DNA of 64,000 nucleotides from Pseudomonas baetica (GTDB lineage Bacteria > Pseudomonadota > Gammaproteobacteria > Pseudomonadales > Pseudomonadaceae), in NCBI RefSeq assembly GCF_002813455.1, contig NZ_PHHE01000001.1, positions 3,895,001 through 3,959,000 of the forward strand, written 5' to 3'. Both the position numbers and the translations under genes were made by a program. Below are positions 8,452 to 17,200 of this stretch, piece after piece. Each line of letters opens with the position of its first letter. Position 1 is the stretch's first letter. Below the pieces are notes generated by a model, which did no database searches, was not told where the DNA came from, and saw only the letters and a list, made by a program, of their open reading frames with translations.

Positions 8452-9351
8452 TTAATTGCTCGAGAGCTTGTCGCCCCGGGCGAATTTCCAGGTACGGATG
8501 ATTTCCAGTCGGTCGATATCCGACAGGTCACCGGTAAACGGTGCAAATGGCGCTGCCAGTCGGACGATGCGCTGCGCTGCCTGATCCAGCAGCGGCTGGC
8601 CCGACGATTCCAGCACCAGCACCTCATACAGCGAGCCGTCGCGATTGATCGAGACCATCAGGCGCAAATTGCCATAGATCTGCTTGCGCCGCGCTTCCTC
8701 GGGGTAATTGAGGTTGCCGATGCGTTCGACTTTCTTGCGCCAGTCATCCTTGTACCAGGCACCCTTGTCGCGCATGGTCGACGCCGCGCTCAGGCGGTGA
8801 ATCCGCGGGCGTTTGGCGTACAGCTGTTGTTCCTTGGCCAGTTCCGCTTCGAGGCTGGCGATGTCGCTGGACAGCTGCGAGCTGTCGAACTCCGGCGCGT
8901 CGACGGTCGGTTTGACCTCGGTTTTGCTTTCTTCTTTCTTGGTCGGGGCTTTTTTCGGCTTCGGCGCGACGGTGGTCACCGCCGCCTTGGGCGCGGCTTC
9001 CTGCACTTGCGGCTTGGCGGCCGGTGGCGGCGTAACCTTTTTGACCTGATTGTCCTGGAACGGCGCGACCTCGGTGGTCTTCGGAATCGCCTTCTTGTCC
9101 AGCGTGCCGCTGCCTTCCTGGTGTTCCTGCGCGAGGAAATCGGCCTTCTCGGGCTTCTTTTCGCTCTTGAAGGTGGCGAGGGTGATTTCCAGGGTTTTAC
9201 TGATCTGCTTGGGCTCGACCATGGTGAAACCGACGCCAAGCAACAGCGCCAAGTGAATCAGCGCGGCGAGAAACAGGGTAAATCCGAGGCGATCGGCCGG
9301 GCGCACGCCACGATGGGCGAGTTCTGTGGGCAGATCGGACGGGAGGGTCAT
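8452..9351 (-). CDS. tonB: Energy transducer TonB
   Basis: A 299-residue TonB-type protein linking the proton motive force to outer-membrane receptors. A cytoplasmic start of about 23 residues is followed by one membrane helix (LGFTLFLAALIHLALLLGVG), a Lys/Pro/Glu-rich periplasmic spacer (roughly 60-150), a charged helical region, and the C-terminal TonB fold with NYPEEARRKQIYGNLRL and the closing RTWKFARG segment. No exbB or exbD is adjacent, so it resembles the stand-alone paralogue near gshB and pilG (TonB3 in P. aeruginosa, linked to twitching). That paralogue assignment is by position and memory. Confidence 0.9.
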   Translation of the reverse strand: MTLPSDLPTELAHRGVRPADRLGFTLFLAALIHLALLLGVGFTMVEPKQISKTLEITLATFKSEKKPEKADFLAQEHQEGSGTLDKKAIPKTTEVAPFQDNQVKKVTPPPAAKPQVQEAAPKAAVTTVAPKPKKAPTKKEESKTEVKPTVDAPEFDSSQLSSDIASLEAELAKEQQLYAKRPRIHRLSAASTMRDKGAWYKDDWRKKVERIGNLNYPEEARRKQIYGNLRLMVSINRDGSLYEVLVLESSGQPLLDQAAQRIVRLAAPFAPFTGDLSDIDRLEIIRTWKFARGDKLSSN

Positions 9352-9458
9352 GACAAGAAAACCAACATCGCGTTTTTCAGAGGCTGCGCATGATAACGCA
9401 ATGTTGGTTTCACGCCTTGGGCTTCACGCTTCAAGCGACAGACTGCATGTGACGCACA

Positions 9459-10430
9459 TCAAGCTTGCGGCTTTTTGCCGGCGGCTTGCAGCTTCTTGTC
9501 GATCGCGTCCATCAGCATGCCGCCGATGTCGGTGCCGAACGCGTTGTCGATTTCGCGGATGCAGGTCGGGCTGGTGACGTTGATTTCGGTCAGATTCTCG
9601 CCGATCACATCCAGACCGACGAACAGCAGACCTTTTTCACGCAAGGTCGGGCCGACCTGAGCGGCGATCCAGCGATCCTTGTCAGTCAACGGACGCGCTT
9701 CACCACGGCCACCAGCGGCGAGGTTGCCACGGGTTTCGCCCTGGGCCGGAATCCGCGCCAGGCAGTAATCCACCGGCTCGCCGTCGATCATCAGGATGCG
9801 CTTGTCGCCGTCCTTGATCGCCGGCAGGTAGGCCTGACCCATGATCTGCTGGCCGCCGAGGGCGGTCAGGGTTTCGAGAATCACCGAAAGGTTCGGATCG
9901 CCGGCACGGTGACGGAAGATCGACGTACCGCCCATGCCGTCCAGTGGCTTGAGAATCACGTCGCCGTGTTTGGCGGCGAACTCGCGCAGGACGTCGGCGC
10001 GGCGGCTGACGATGGTCGCCGGCGTGCACTGCGGGAACAGCGTGGCGAACAGCTTTTCATTGCAGTCACGCAGGCTCTGCGGTTTGTTGACCACCAGCAC
10101 CCCGGCGGTTTCGGCCTGTTCGAGCAGGTAGGTGGAGTAAACGAACTCCATGTCGAATGGTGGATCCTTGCGCATCAGGATCACGTCCAGATCGCTCAGC
10201 AGGTTGTCCTGTTCGGCGTCCAGTTCGAACCATTTTTCCGGGTTGGCGAAGACTCGCAGCGGCTTCATCCGTGCCCGCGCCTGACCTTCGGCCTGATACA
10301 GGTCGCGCTGTTCCATATAGAACAGTTCCCAGCCGCGCTTCTGCGCGGCCAGCAGCATGGCCAGCGAGCTATCCTTTTTATAGGAAATGCTGGCGATAGG
10401 GTCCATGACAATCCCGACGCGAACGCTCAT
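9459..10430 (-). CDS. gshB: Glutathione synthetase
   Basis: A 323-residue ATP-grasp enzyme that ligates gamma-glutamylcysteine and glycine to make glutathione. Visible motifs are the N-terminal GIVMDPI, the RKDPPFDMEFVYSTY substrate region, VVNKPQSLRDCNEKL, the ATP-grasp LKPLDGMGG loop and the C-terminal NVTSPT. Length is close to family norm. The ATG at 10430 gives MSVRVGIVMDP. It is divergent from pilG; the 225 bases between them hold both promoters and a GC-rich imperfect hairpin, but I cannot place -35/-10 boxes with confidence. Confidence 0.97.
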   Translation of the reverse strand: MSVRVGIVMDPIASISYKKDSSLAMLLAAQKRGWELFYMEQRDLYQAEGQARARMKPLRVFANPEKWFELDAEQDNLLSDLDVILMRKDPPFDMEFVYSTYLLEQAETAGVLVVNKPQSLRDCNEKLFATLFPQCTPATIVSRRADVLREFAAKHGDVILKPLDGMGGTSIFRHRAGDPNLSVILETLTALGGQQIMGQAYLPAIKDGDKRILMIDGEPVDYCLARIPAQGETRGNLAAGGRGEARPLTDKDRWIAAQVGPTLREKGLLFVGLDVIGENLTEINVTSPTCIREIDNAFGTDIGGMLMDAIDKKLQAAGKKPQA

Positions 10431-10655
10431 TGGGTTTTCCTCGAAAATTGGCTACCGGATCGGTATGAAAAAAGTGCCGCCAGAGTGGCGCCGGCAGGGT
10501 TTTCGGTCAAGGGAAAACCCGTCGATAGATTGCATCTGGAGACTGTGCTAAAAAGGCTGCCATGCAGTGCCGGCCCTTGAACATCAAGGGTTTCCGGCCA
10601 TTACTGATAGCAAAACGGACAATTTGATTCGCAAAGGCGACGGTAGAGCCCTCTT

Positions 10656-11060
10656 ATGGAACAGCAGTCCAGCGCCTTGAAGGTCATGGTGATCGACGAC
10701 TCGAAAACGATTCGCCGTACCGCCGAAACCTTGTTGAAGAATGTCGGTTGCGAAGTCATCACGGCAATCGACGGTTTCGATGCTTTGGCGAAGATCGCCG
10801 ACAACCATCCCGGCATCATCTTTGTCGACATCATGATGCCGCGTCTGGATGGTTATCAGACCTGCGCTTTAATCAAGAACAACAGTGCGTTCAAGGCAAC
10901 GCCGGTGATCATGCTGTCGTCGCGCGACGGGCTGTTCGACAAGGCCAAGGGGCGGATTGTCGGTTCTGATCAATTTTTGACCAAGCCTTTCAGCAAGGAA
11001 GAATTGCTCAACGCGATCCAGGCCCATGTTCCGGGCTTCGCCGCCGTTTTGCCGCAGTAA
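10656..11060 (+). CDS. pilG: Twitching motility response regulator PilG
   Basis: A 134-residue single-domain response regulator. A short N-terminal tail precedes the receiver domain with the acidic pair in VMVIDDSKT, the phospho-acceptor Asp in IIFVDIMMPRLDGY, the Ser/Thr position in VIMLSSRDG and the Lys in FLTKPFSKEE. In the Pil-Chp pathway PilG is phosphorylated by ChpA and promotes pilus extension and cAMP production. It is the first gene of a same-strand cluster pilG-pilH-pilI-pilJ-chpA-chpC. Confidence 0.95.
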   Translation: MEQQSSALKVMVIDDSKTIRRTAETLLKNVGCEVITAIDGFDALAKIADNHPGIIFVDIMMPRLDGYQTCALIKNNSAFKATPVIMLSSRDGLFDKAKGRIVGSDQFLTKPFSKEELLNAIQAHVPGFAAVLPQ

Positions 11061-11120
11061 GACACGTACAGTGACGCTCGGCCAGCGGGCCGGATGTCGA
11101 CAAGAAAAATGGGGAAGACC

Positions 11121-11486
11121 ATGGCTCGTATCCTGATCGTCGATGATTCGCCGACTGAAATGTACAAACTGACCGGCATGCTCGAAAAGCACGGCCATGA
11201 AGTGCTCAAGGCTGAAAATGGCGCCGACGGCGTCGCCCTGGCCCGTCAGGAAAAACCCGACGCGGTGCTGATGGACATCGTCATGCCCGGCCTCAACGGT
11301 TTTCAGGCGACCCGTCAACTGACCAAGGACCCGGACACCGGGCACATCCCGGTGATCATCATCACCACCAAGGATCAGGAAACCGACAAGGTCTGGGGCA
11401 CCCGCCAGGGCGCCAAGGATTACCTGACCAAACCGGTCGACGAAGAAACCCTGATCAAAACCCTGAACAACGTGCTGGCCGGTTGA
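11121..11486 (+). CDS. pilH: Twitching motility response regulator PilH
   Basis: A 121-residue CheY-like receiver with ILIVDDSPTEM, the phospho-acceptor in VLMDIVMPGLNGFQ, IIITTKDQETDK and the Lys in YLTKPVDEE. PilH works opposite to PilG in P. aeruginosa, favouring retraction or acting as a phosphate sink. The ATG at 11121 (with GGGGAAG upstream) gives the standard MARILIVDD start. It lies 60 bases after pilG. Confidence 0.95.
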   Translation: MARILIVDDSPTEMYKLTGMLEKHGHEVLKAENGADGVALARQEKPDAVLMDIVMPGLNGFQATRQLTKDPDTGHIPVIIITTKDQETDKVWGTRQGAKDYLTKPVDEETLIKTLNNVLAG

Positions 11487-11496
11487 TCGCGCGGTC

Positions 11497-12036
11497 ATGA
11501 GCGAATCGCTGACCGCGTTCGAACTGCTCTGGCAGATTGACCAGCGCTGCCGCTTGCTGGCGGCCGACCTGCCGTCGCAACCGGTGCGCCACGATCGCTG
11601 GAGCGGCATCGGCTTTCGCCTTGGCGAGCACTGGTACGTGGCGCCGATGGGCGAAGTCAGCGAAGTGCTGCACGAACCGCGCTTCACCCAATTGCCCGGG
11701 GTCAAACCGTGGGTCAAAGGGGTGGCTAACCTGCGTGGGCGGCTGCTGCCGATCATGGACCTGTGCGGTTTCTTCGGGCATGAGCTGTCGCCATTGCGCA
11801 AGCAGCGGCGGGTATTGGTGGTTGAGCATGGGGACGTGTTTGCCGGGCTGATGGTCGATGAGGTGTTTGGTTTGCAGCATTTCGAGCAGGGTAGTTTCGA
11901 GCCCATCTCGATCAGCAAACGGCAGGGCTCCAAGGCCGAGTTCGTCAAAGGGTATTTCCGGCGCGAGCAGAACTGGCGGGTGTTCAGTTTGTTTGCCCTG
12001 GCCAAATCCCCGGTGTTCATGAGCGTCGCGATATAA
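11497..12036 (+). CDS. pilI: CheW-like adaptor PilI
   Basis: A 179-residue CheW-domain adaptor that couples receptor PilJ to kinase ChpA. The CheW fold is visible from about residue 40: GIGFRLGEHWYVAPMGEVSEVL, then LPGVKPWVKGVANLRGRLLPIMDL and a later FAGLMVDEVFGLQ strand (quoted in part). It begins 10 bases after pilH. A REPIN lies between it and pilJ, so expression downstream could be tuned there. Confidence 0.93.
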   Translation: MSESLTAFELLWQIDQRCRLLAADLPSQPVRHDRWSGIGFRLGEHWYVAPMGEVSEVLHEPRFTQLPGVKPWVKGVANLRGRLLPIMDLCGFFGHELSPLRKQRRVLVVEHGDVFAGLMVDEVFGLQHFEQGSFEPISISKRQGSKAEFVKGYFRREQNWRVFSLFALAKSPVFMSVAI

Positions 12037-12051
12037 CAGATTCAACACCGT

Positions 12052-12150
12052 CCCCTGTGGGAGCGAGCCTGCTCGCGAAGAGGGCGTGTCAGGCAAGATA
12101 AATATTGGCTGACCCAGCGCTTTCGCGAGCAGGCTCGCTCCCACAGGGAT
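12052..12150. repeat. REP pair (REPIN) between pilI and pilJ
   Basis: Two inverted GGGAGCGAGCCTGCTCGCGAA cores (12059-12079 and 12122-12142) inside an operon rather than after it, so transcripts from pilI into pilJ would carry a large stable hairpin. Confidence 0.92.
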
Positions 12151-12190
12151 TGCAGCAGGCCTCAAAGGTGTGGGTTAAGGGCGAGGACCG

Positions 12191-14239
12191 ATGACAAAAG
12201 CAAAAACAGGCAAGCCGGCGGAAGGATCGCGCAGTCGCTCGCAGATCATCGTGCTGTTTATCGCACTGATCGTGTTCATCATGCTGCTGTTCGCCAACTT
12301 CGCTTACCTCAACACCCAGGCGAATTACGACAAACAGTACATCGGCCATGCCGGTGAGCTGCGCGTGCTCTCGCAACGCATCGCCAAGAACGCCACCGAA
12401 GCCGCCGCCGGCAAGGCTGCGGCGTTCAAGTTGCTCAGCGATGCGCGCAACGATTTCGCCCAGCGCTGGGGTTATCTGAAGAAGGGCGACCCGGCCACCG
12501 GCCTGCCGCCAGCGCCGGCCACCGTGCGCCCGGAAATGCGCGCCGTGCAGCTCGATTGGGAACGCCTGCTGAAAAACACCGACGCCATTCTCTCCAGCGA
12601 ACAGACCGTGCTGTCGCTGCATCAGGTTGCCGCGACGCTGGCCGAAACCGTGCCGCAGTTGCAGATCGAATACGAAAAAGTCGTCGAGATTCTTCTCCAG
12701 CGGGGTGCACCAGCGGCGCAAGTGGCGATGGCCCAGCGTCAATCGCTGCTCGCCGAACGCATCCTCGGTGCGGTCAACACCGTGCTGGCCGGCGATGAAA
12801 ACTCGCTGCAAGCCGCCGATGCCTTTGGCCGTGATGCCACGCGGTTTGGTCAGGTGCTTAACGGCATGCTTCAGGGCAATCCGGCGCTGAAGATCAGCCA
12901 GGTCGAAGACCGCGATGCCCGTGCGCGGCTGAGCGAAATTTCCGAGCTGTTCCAGTTCGTTTCCGGCTCCGTCGATGAAATCCTCGAGACCTCGCCGGAA
13001 CTGTTCAAGGTTCGCGAATCCGCCAGCAATATCTTCAGCCTCTCGCAAACCCTGCTCGACGAAGCCTCGCACCTGGCCACCGGTTTCGAAAACCTTGCCG
13101 GCGGGCGCAACACCGACACCATCGGCGGTTATGTGCTGGGCCTGCTGGCGCTGGCCTCGATCATCCTCATCGGTCTGGTCATGGTTCGCGAAACCAATCG
13201 GCAGTTGCGCGAGACCGCCGGGAAGAACGAACGCAACCAGAACGCGATCATGCGTCTGCTCGACGAAATCGAGGATCTGGCCGACGGTGACCTCACAGTG
13301 ACCGCCTCGGTAACCGAAGACTTCACCGGCACCATTGCTGACTCGATCAACTATTCCGTCGACCAATTGCGCGACCTGGTGGCGACCATCAACCTCACCG
13401 CCGGCCAGGTCGCCGCGGCCGTGCAGGAAACCCAGGCCACCGCCATGCACCTGGCCCAGGCCTCGGAGCATCAGGCCCAGCAGATTTCCGAAGCCTCGAC
13501 GGCGATCAACGACATGGCTCAATCCATCGATCAGGTCTCGGCGAACGCTGCCGAATCCTCGGCTGTGGCCGAGCGGTCGGTAGAGATCGCCAACAAAGGC
13601 AACGAGGTGGTGCACAACACCATCCACGGCATGGACAACATTCGCGAGCAGATTCAGGACACCGCCAAACGCATCAAGCGCCTCGGCGAGTCGTCCCAGG
13701 AAATCGGCGACATCGTCAGCCTGATCGACGACATTGCCGACCAGACCAACATCCTCGCCCTCAACGCCGCGATTCAGGCGTCGATGGCTGGCGATGCCGG
13801 GCGTGGTTTTGCCGTGGTTGCCGACGAAGTGCAGCGGCTGGCCGAGCGCTCGTCCGCCGCTACCCGGCAGATCGAAACCCTGGTGCGGGCGATCCAGACC
13901 GACACCAACGAGGCCGTCATTTCCATGGAACAGACCACCACCGAAGTGGTGCGTGGCGCGCGACTGGCGCAGGATGCCGGGGTGGCCCTGGAAGAAATCG
14001 AAGGCGTATCGAAGACCCTCGCGGCGCTGATTCAAAGCATCTCCAACGCAGCGCAGCAGCAGACGACTTCCGCCGGGCAGATCTCGCTGACGATGAACGT
14101 GATCCAGCAGATCACCTCGCAGACCTCGTCCGGCTCTACGGCCACCGCCGAGAGCATCGGCAACCTGACGAAAATGGCCAGTCAGTTACGGCGTTCGGTG
14201 TCCGGATTCACCTTGCCGGCGGCGACAGATAAAGCGTGA
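12191..14239 (+). CDS. pilJ: Type IV pili methyl-accepting chemotaxis protein PilJ
   Basis: A 682-residue transmembrane receptor for the Pil-Chp system. A basic N-terminus is followed by TM1 (about 20-40), a periplasmic region with two PilJ-type helical domains to about residue 310, TM2 ([18 protein letters not shown]), a HAMP segment, and the cytoplasmic signalling domain. The hairpin tip carries [27 protein letters not shown] sequence near residue 520 (variant QAS in place of the usual EAA). In P. aeruginosa it senses surface contact and pilin. The methyltransferase gene pilK, which follows pilJ in P. aeruginosa, is absent here. Confidence 0.95.
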   Translation: MTKAKTGKPAEGSRSRSQIIVLFIALIVFIMLLFANFAYLNTQANYDKQYIGHAGELRVLSQRIAKNATEAAAGKAAAFKLLSDARNDFAQRWGYLKKGDPATGLPPAPATVRPEMRAVQLDWERLLKNTDAILSSEQTVLSLHQVAATLAETVPQLQIEYEKVVEILLQRGAPAAQVAMAQRQSLLAERILGAVNTVLAGDENSLQAADAFGRDATRFGQVLNGMLQGNPALKISQVEDRDARARLSEISELFQFVSGSVDEILETSPELFKVRESASNIFSLSQTLLDEASHLATGFENLAGGRNTDTIGGYVLGLLALASIILIGLVMVRETNRQLRETAGKNERNQNAIMRLLDEIEDLADGDLTVTASVTEDFTGTIADSINYSVDQLRDLVATINLTAGQVAAAVQETQATAMHLAQASEHQAQQISEASTAINDMAQSIDQVSANAAESSAVAERSVEIANKGNEVVHNTIHGMDNIREQIQDTAKRIKRLGESSQEIGDIVSLIDDIADQTNILALNAAIQASMAGDAGRGFAVVADEVQRLAERSSAATRQIETLVRAIQTDTNEAVISMEQTTTEVVRGARLAQDAGVALEEIEGVSKTLAALIQSISNAAQQQTTSAGQISLTMNVIQQITSQTSSGSTATAESIGNLTKMASQLRRSVSGFTLPAATDKA

Positions 14240-14250
14240 GTGGAGTGGTT

Positions 14251-17200
14251 ATGGGTGATCGGCACGACTATGTGGCCCTCGAATGGGTCAAAGGCGAAAT
14301 TGCCGAAACGCTGAAGCTGGCGCATCAGGCGATTGAAGCCGTGCTCGATGATCCGCAGGCCTTTCCCGGGCTGGACGAGTGTCTGGCGTATATCCATCAG
14401 GTTCACGGCAGTTTGCAGATGGTCGAGTTCTACGGCGCAGCCTTGCTCGCCGAAGAGATGGAGCATCTGGTCGAAGCCTTGCAGCAAGGTCGCGTCAGCC
14501 ATCGCGACGAAGCCCTGCACTTGCTGCTGCAAGCCCTCGGGCAATTGCCGATCTACCTCGACCGCGTGCAGAGCGCCCGCCGCGATTTGCCGCTGGTAGT
14601 GTTGCCGCTGCTCAACGATCTACGCAGTGCCCGGGGCGAAAGCCTGCTCTCGGAAACCAGCCTGTTCAGTCCGCAATTACCTGAGTTGCCGCCGCTCAGT
14701 GAGGAAGCCCTGGCGCTGCTGGAACCGGCGGAACTGCCGAACGTGCTGCGCAAATTACGCCAGATGCTGCAAATGGCGCTGGTCGGTTTGCTGCGCGAAC
14801 AGGATGACCAGACGCACCTCGCTTATCTGGCGAAAGTCTTCAGCCGTCTCGAAGCGCTAAGCGGCGACGCACCGTTGAGCCCGCTGTGGCAGGTGGCGTC
14901 CGCCTTGGTCGAAGGCATGCGCGCAGGCGTGATTGCCAACAGCCCGGCGCTGCGCAGTCTGTTAAAGGACGCCGACAAGGAGCTCAAACGCCTGCTCGAC
15001 CAAGGCATGCGCGGCCTCAACCAGCCGCCACCGCCGGAGCTGCTCAAAAGCCTGTTGTTCTATATTGCCAAAGCCGAACATCCCACCGGGCAGATGCTGA
15101 CCATGAAAGATCACTACTCCCTGGACGACGCGTTACCCGACAGCGCGATGGTCGACGAAGAACGCGCGCGCCTGGCCGGCCCCGACCGCGATGCGATGCG
15201 CTCGGTGCTCGCGGCATTGTGCGAAGAGCTGGTGCGGGTCAAGGAACGCCTTGATCTGTTTGTGCGCAGCGATCGCCAACATACCTCGGATCTGGAAAGC
15301 CTGTTGGCGCCGTTGCGGCAGATCGCCGACACCCTCGCGGTGCTCGGTTTCGGCCAGCCGCGCAAGGTCATCATCGATCAACTGGCGGTGGTCCTGAGCA
15401 TCGCCCAAGGCCAGCGCGAACCCAACGACGCGATCCTGATGGACGTTGCCGGTGCCTTGCTTTATGTCGAAGCAACACTGGCCGGGATGGTCGGCACCGT
15501 CGAGCCGGAAAGCCCGGAAGACTCACGCCTGCCGACCACCGATCTGACGCAGATCCATCAGATCGTGATCAAGGAAGCGCGCATCTGCCTGCAACAGGCC
15601 AAGGACATGATCGTCGACTACATCGACGCCGACTGGGATCGCCAGCACCTGCAACCGTTGCCGGAGCTGTTGACCCAAGTGCGGGGGGCGTTGGCGATGA
15701 TTCCGCTGAACCGTGCGGCCAGTCTCGTTGAAGCGTGCAACGGCTTCATTCGCGAACACCTGCTGCTCGATCCGCACGAACCGGGTTGGCAGCAACTGGA
15801 CAACCTCGCCGACGTCATCACCAGCCTTGAGTATTACCTTGAACGCCTGAGCGATGACCCGCAGGCGCCCAGCGAACAACTGCTGGATGTCGCGCAGAAG
15901 AGCCTCGCCAGTCTCGGTTTCTTTCCCAGCGAGCAGCCCGGCGAGCCACATGTGCCGGTGCTCGACGACGTGCTCAGCCCCAACCAAGCGCGGGTGATGC
16001 AAGACCTGCAGGCGCTCGACGACCCGCAATTCGTCCAGTCGCTGGCCGATGTGTTGGCCAGCCCGGTCTCGGCGATCAACCCGCCCGCGCTGGTCACGCC
16101 CGGCAGCCTGATGCCGCCGCCGGCCAATGAAGAGCCGGTGGACGATGAACTGCGCGAAGTGTTCCTCGAAGAGACCGACGAGGTCCTCGATGTCCTCCAC
16201 GAATACCTGCCACGCTGGTCGGCCAATCCGCAGGATCGCGCGGCGCTGACCGAACTGCGCCGCGCCTTTCACACCTTGAAGGGCAGCGGACGCATGGTGC
16301 GTGCGCTGATTCTTGGCGAACTGGCGTGGGCTGTGGAAAACCTGCTTAACCGCGTGCTGGAGCAAAGCGTCGAGCCGGGCACGACGGTAGCGCAATTGCT
16401 GACCGACACGCTGCTGTTACTGCCGGAACTGATCAGCGAATTCGCCACCAATCGCCAGCGTCAACGCAGCGATGTCGATCAACTCGCCGCTCGCGCCCAT
16501 GCCTTGGCCAAGGGCGACCAACCGTTGGCGGCCGAAGATGTGGAAGATGTCGCGGCGCTCGATCCGTTGTTGCTGGAGATCTTCCGCAACGAAGCCGAAA
16601 CCCATCTCGCCAGCCTCAACCGCTTTCTCGATCAAGCCGCCGAACACGTGCCGCTGCCGGCCAGCGATGAATTACAGCGCGCCCTGCATACCCTCAAGGG
16701 CAGCGCGTCGATGGCGGGTGTATTGCCGATTGCCGAATTGGCGGCGCCGCTCGATCAACTGGCCCGCGAGTTCAAGGCGCACCAACTGCCGCTCGATCTC
16801 GACGAAGTGGAATTGTTGCTCGAAGCCGAGGGCCTGTTCCGCGTCGGCCTGCGTCAGCTCAAGCACGATCCGCTGGCGCCGATCGTCGGCGCGCAGTCAC
16901 TGATCAAACGCACGGGCGAGCTGCTCGCCGAGCGACTGGAATCGATCCTCAATGCGCCGAGCAGCGGCCTGCGCATCAAGCACGCCCCGCAACTGATCAA
17001 CAACTTCCTCGCCCAGGGCATGGACATCCTGCTCGATGCGGAAAACCTCTTGCAGCGCTGGCAGCAGCACCCCGGCGAACGCCAGGAACTCAGCGCATTG
17101 CTGGATGAATTGACCACCCTCGGCGAAGGTGCGCACCTGGCGGATTTGTTGCCGGTCGATGTGTTGTGCGAAGCCTTGCTCGACCTCTATGGCGCCGTCG

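Noticed and set aside
12089..14035. 648-residue open frame on the minus strand opposite pilJ
   Set aside because: It lies antisense to an intact, clearly recognisable receptor gene; long antisense frames are common in GC-rich codons. The translation is rich in His, Gly, Gln and Asp with no family features.
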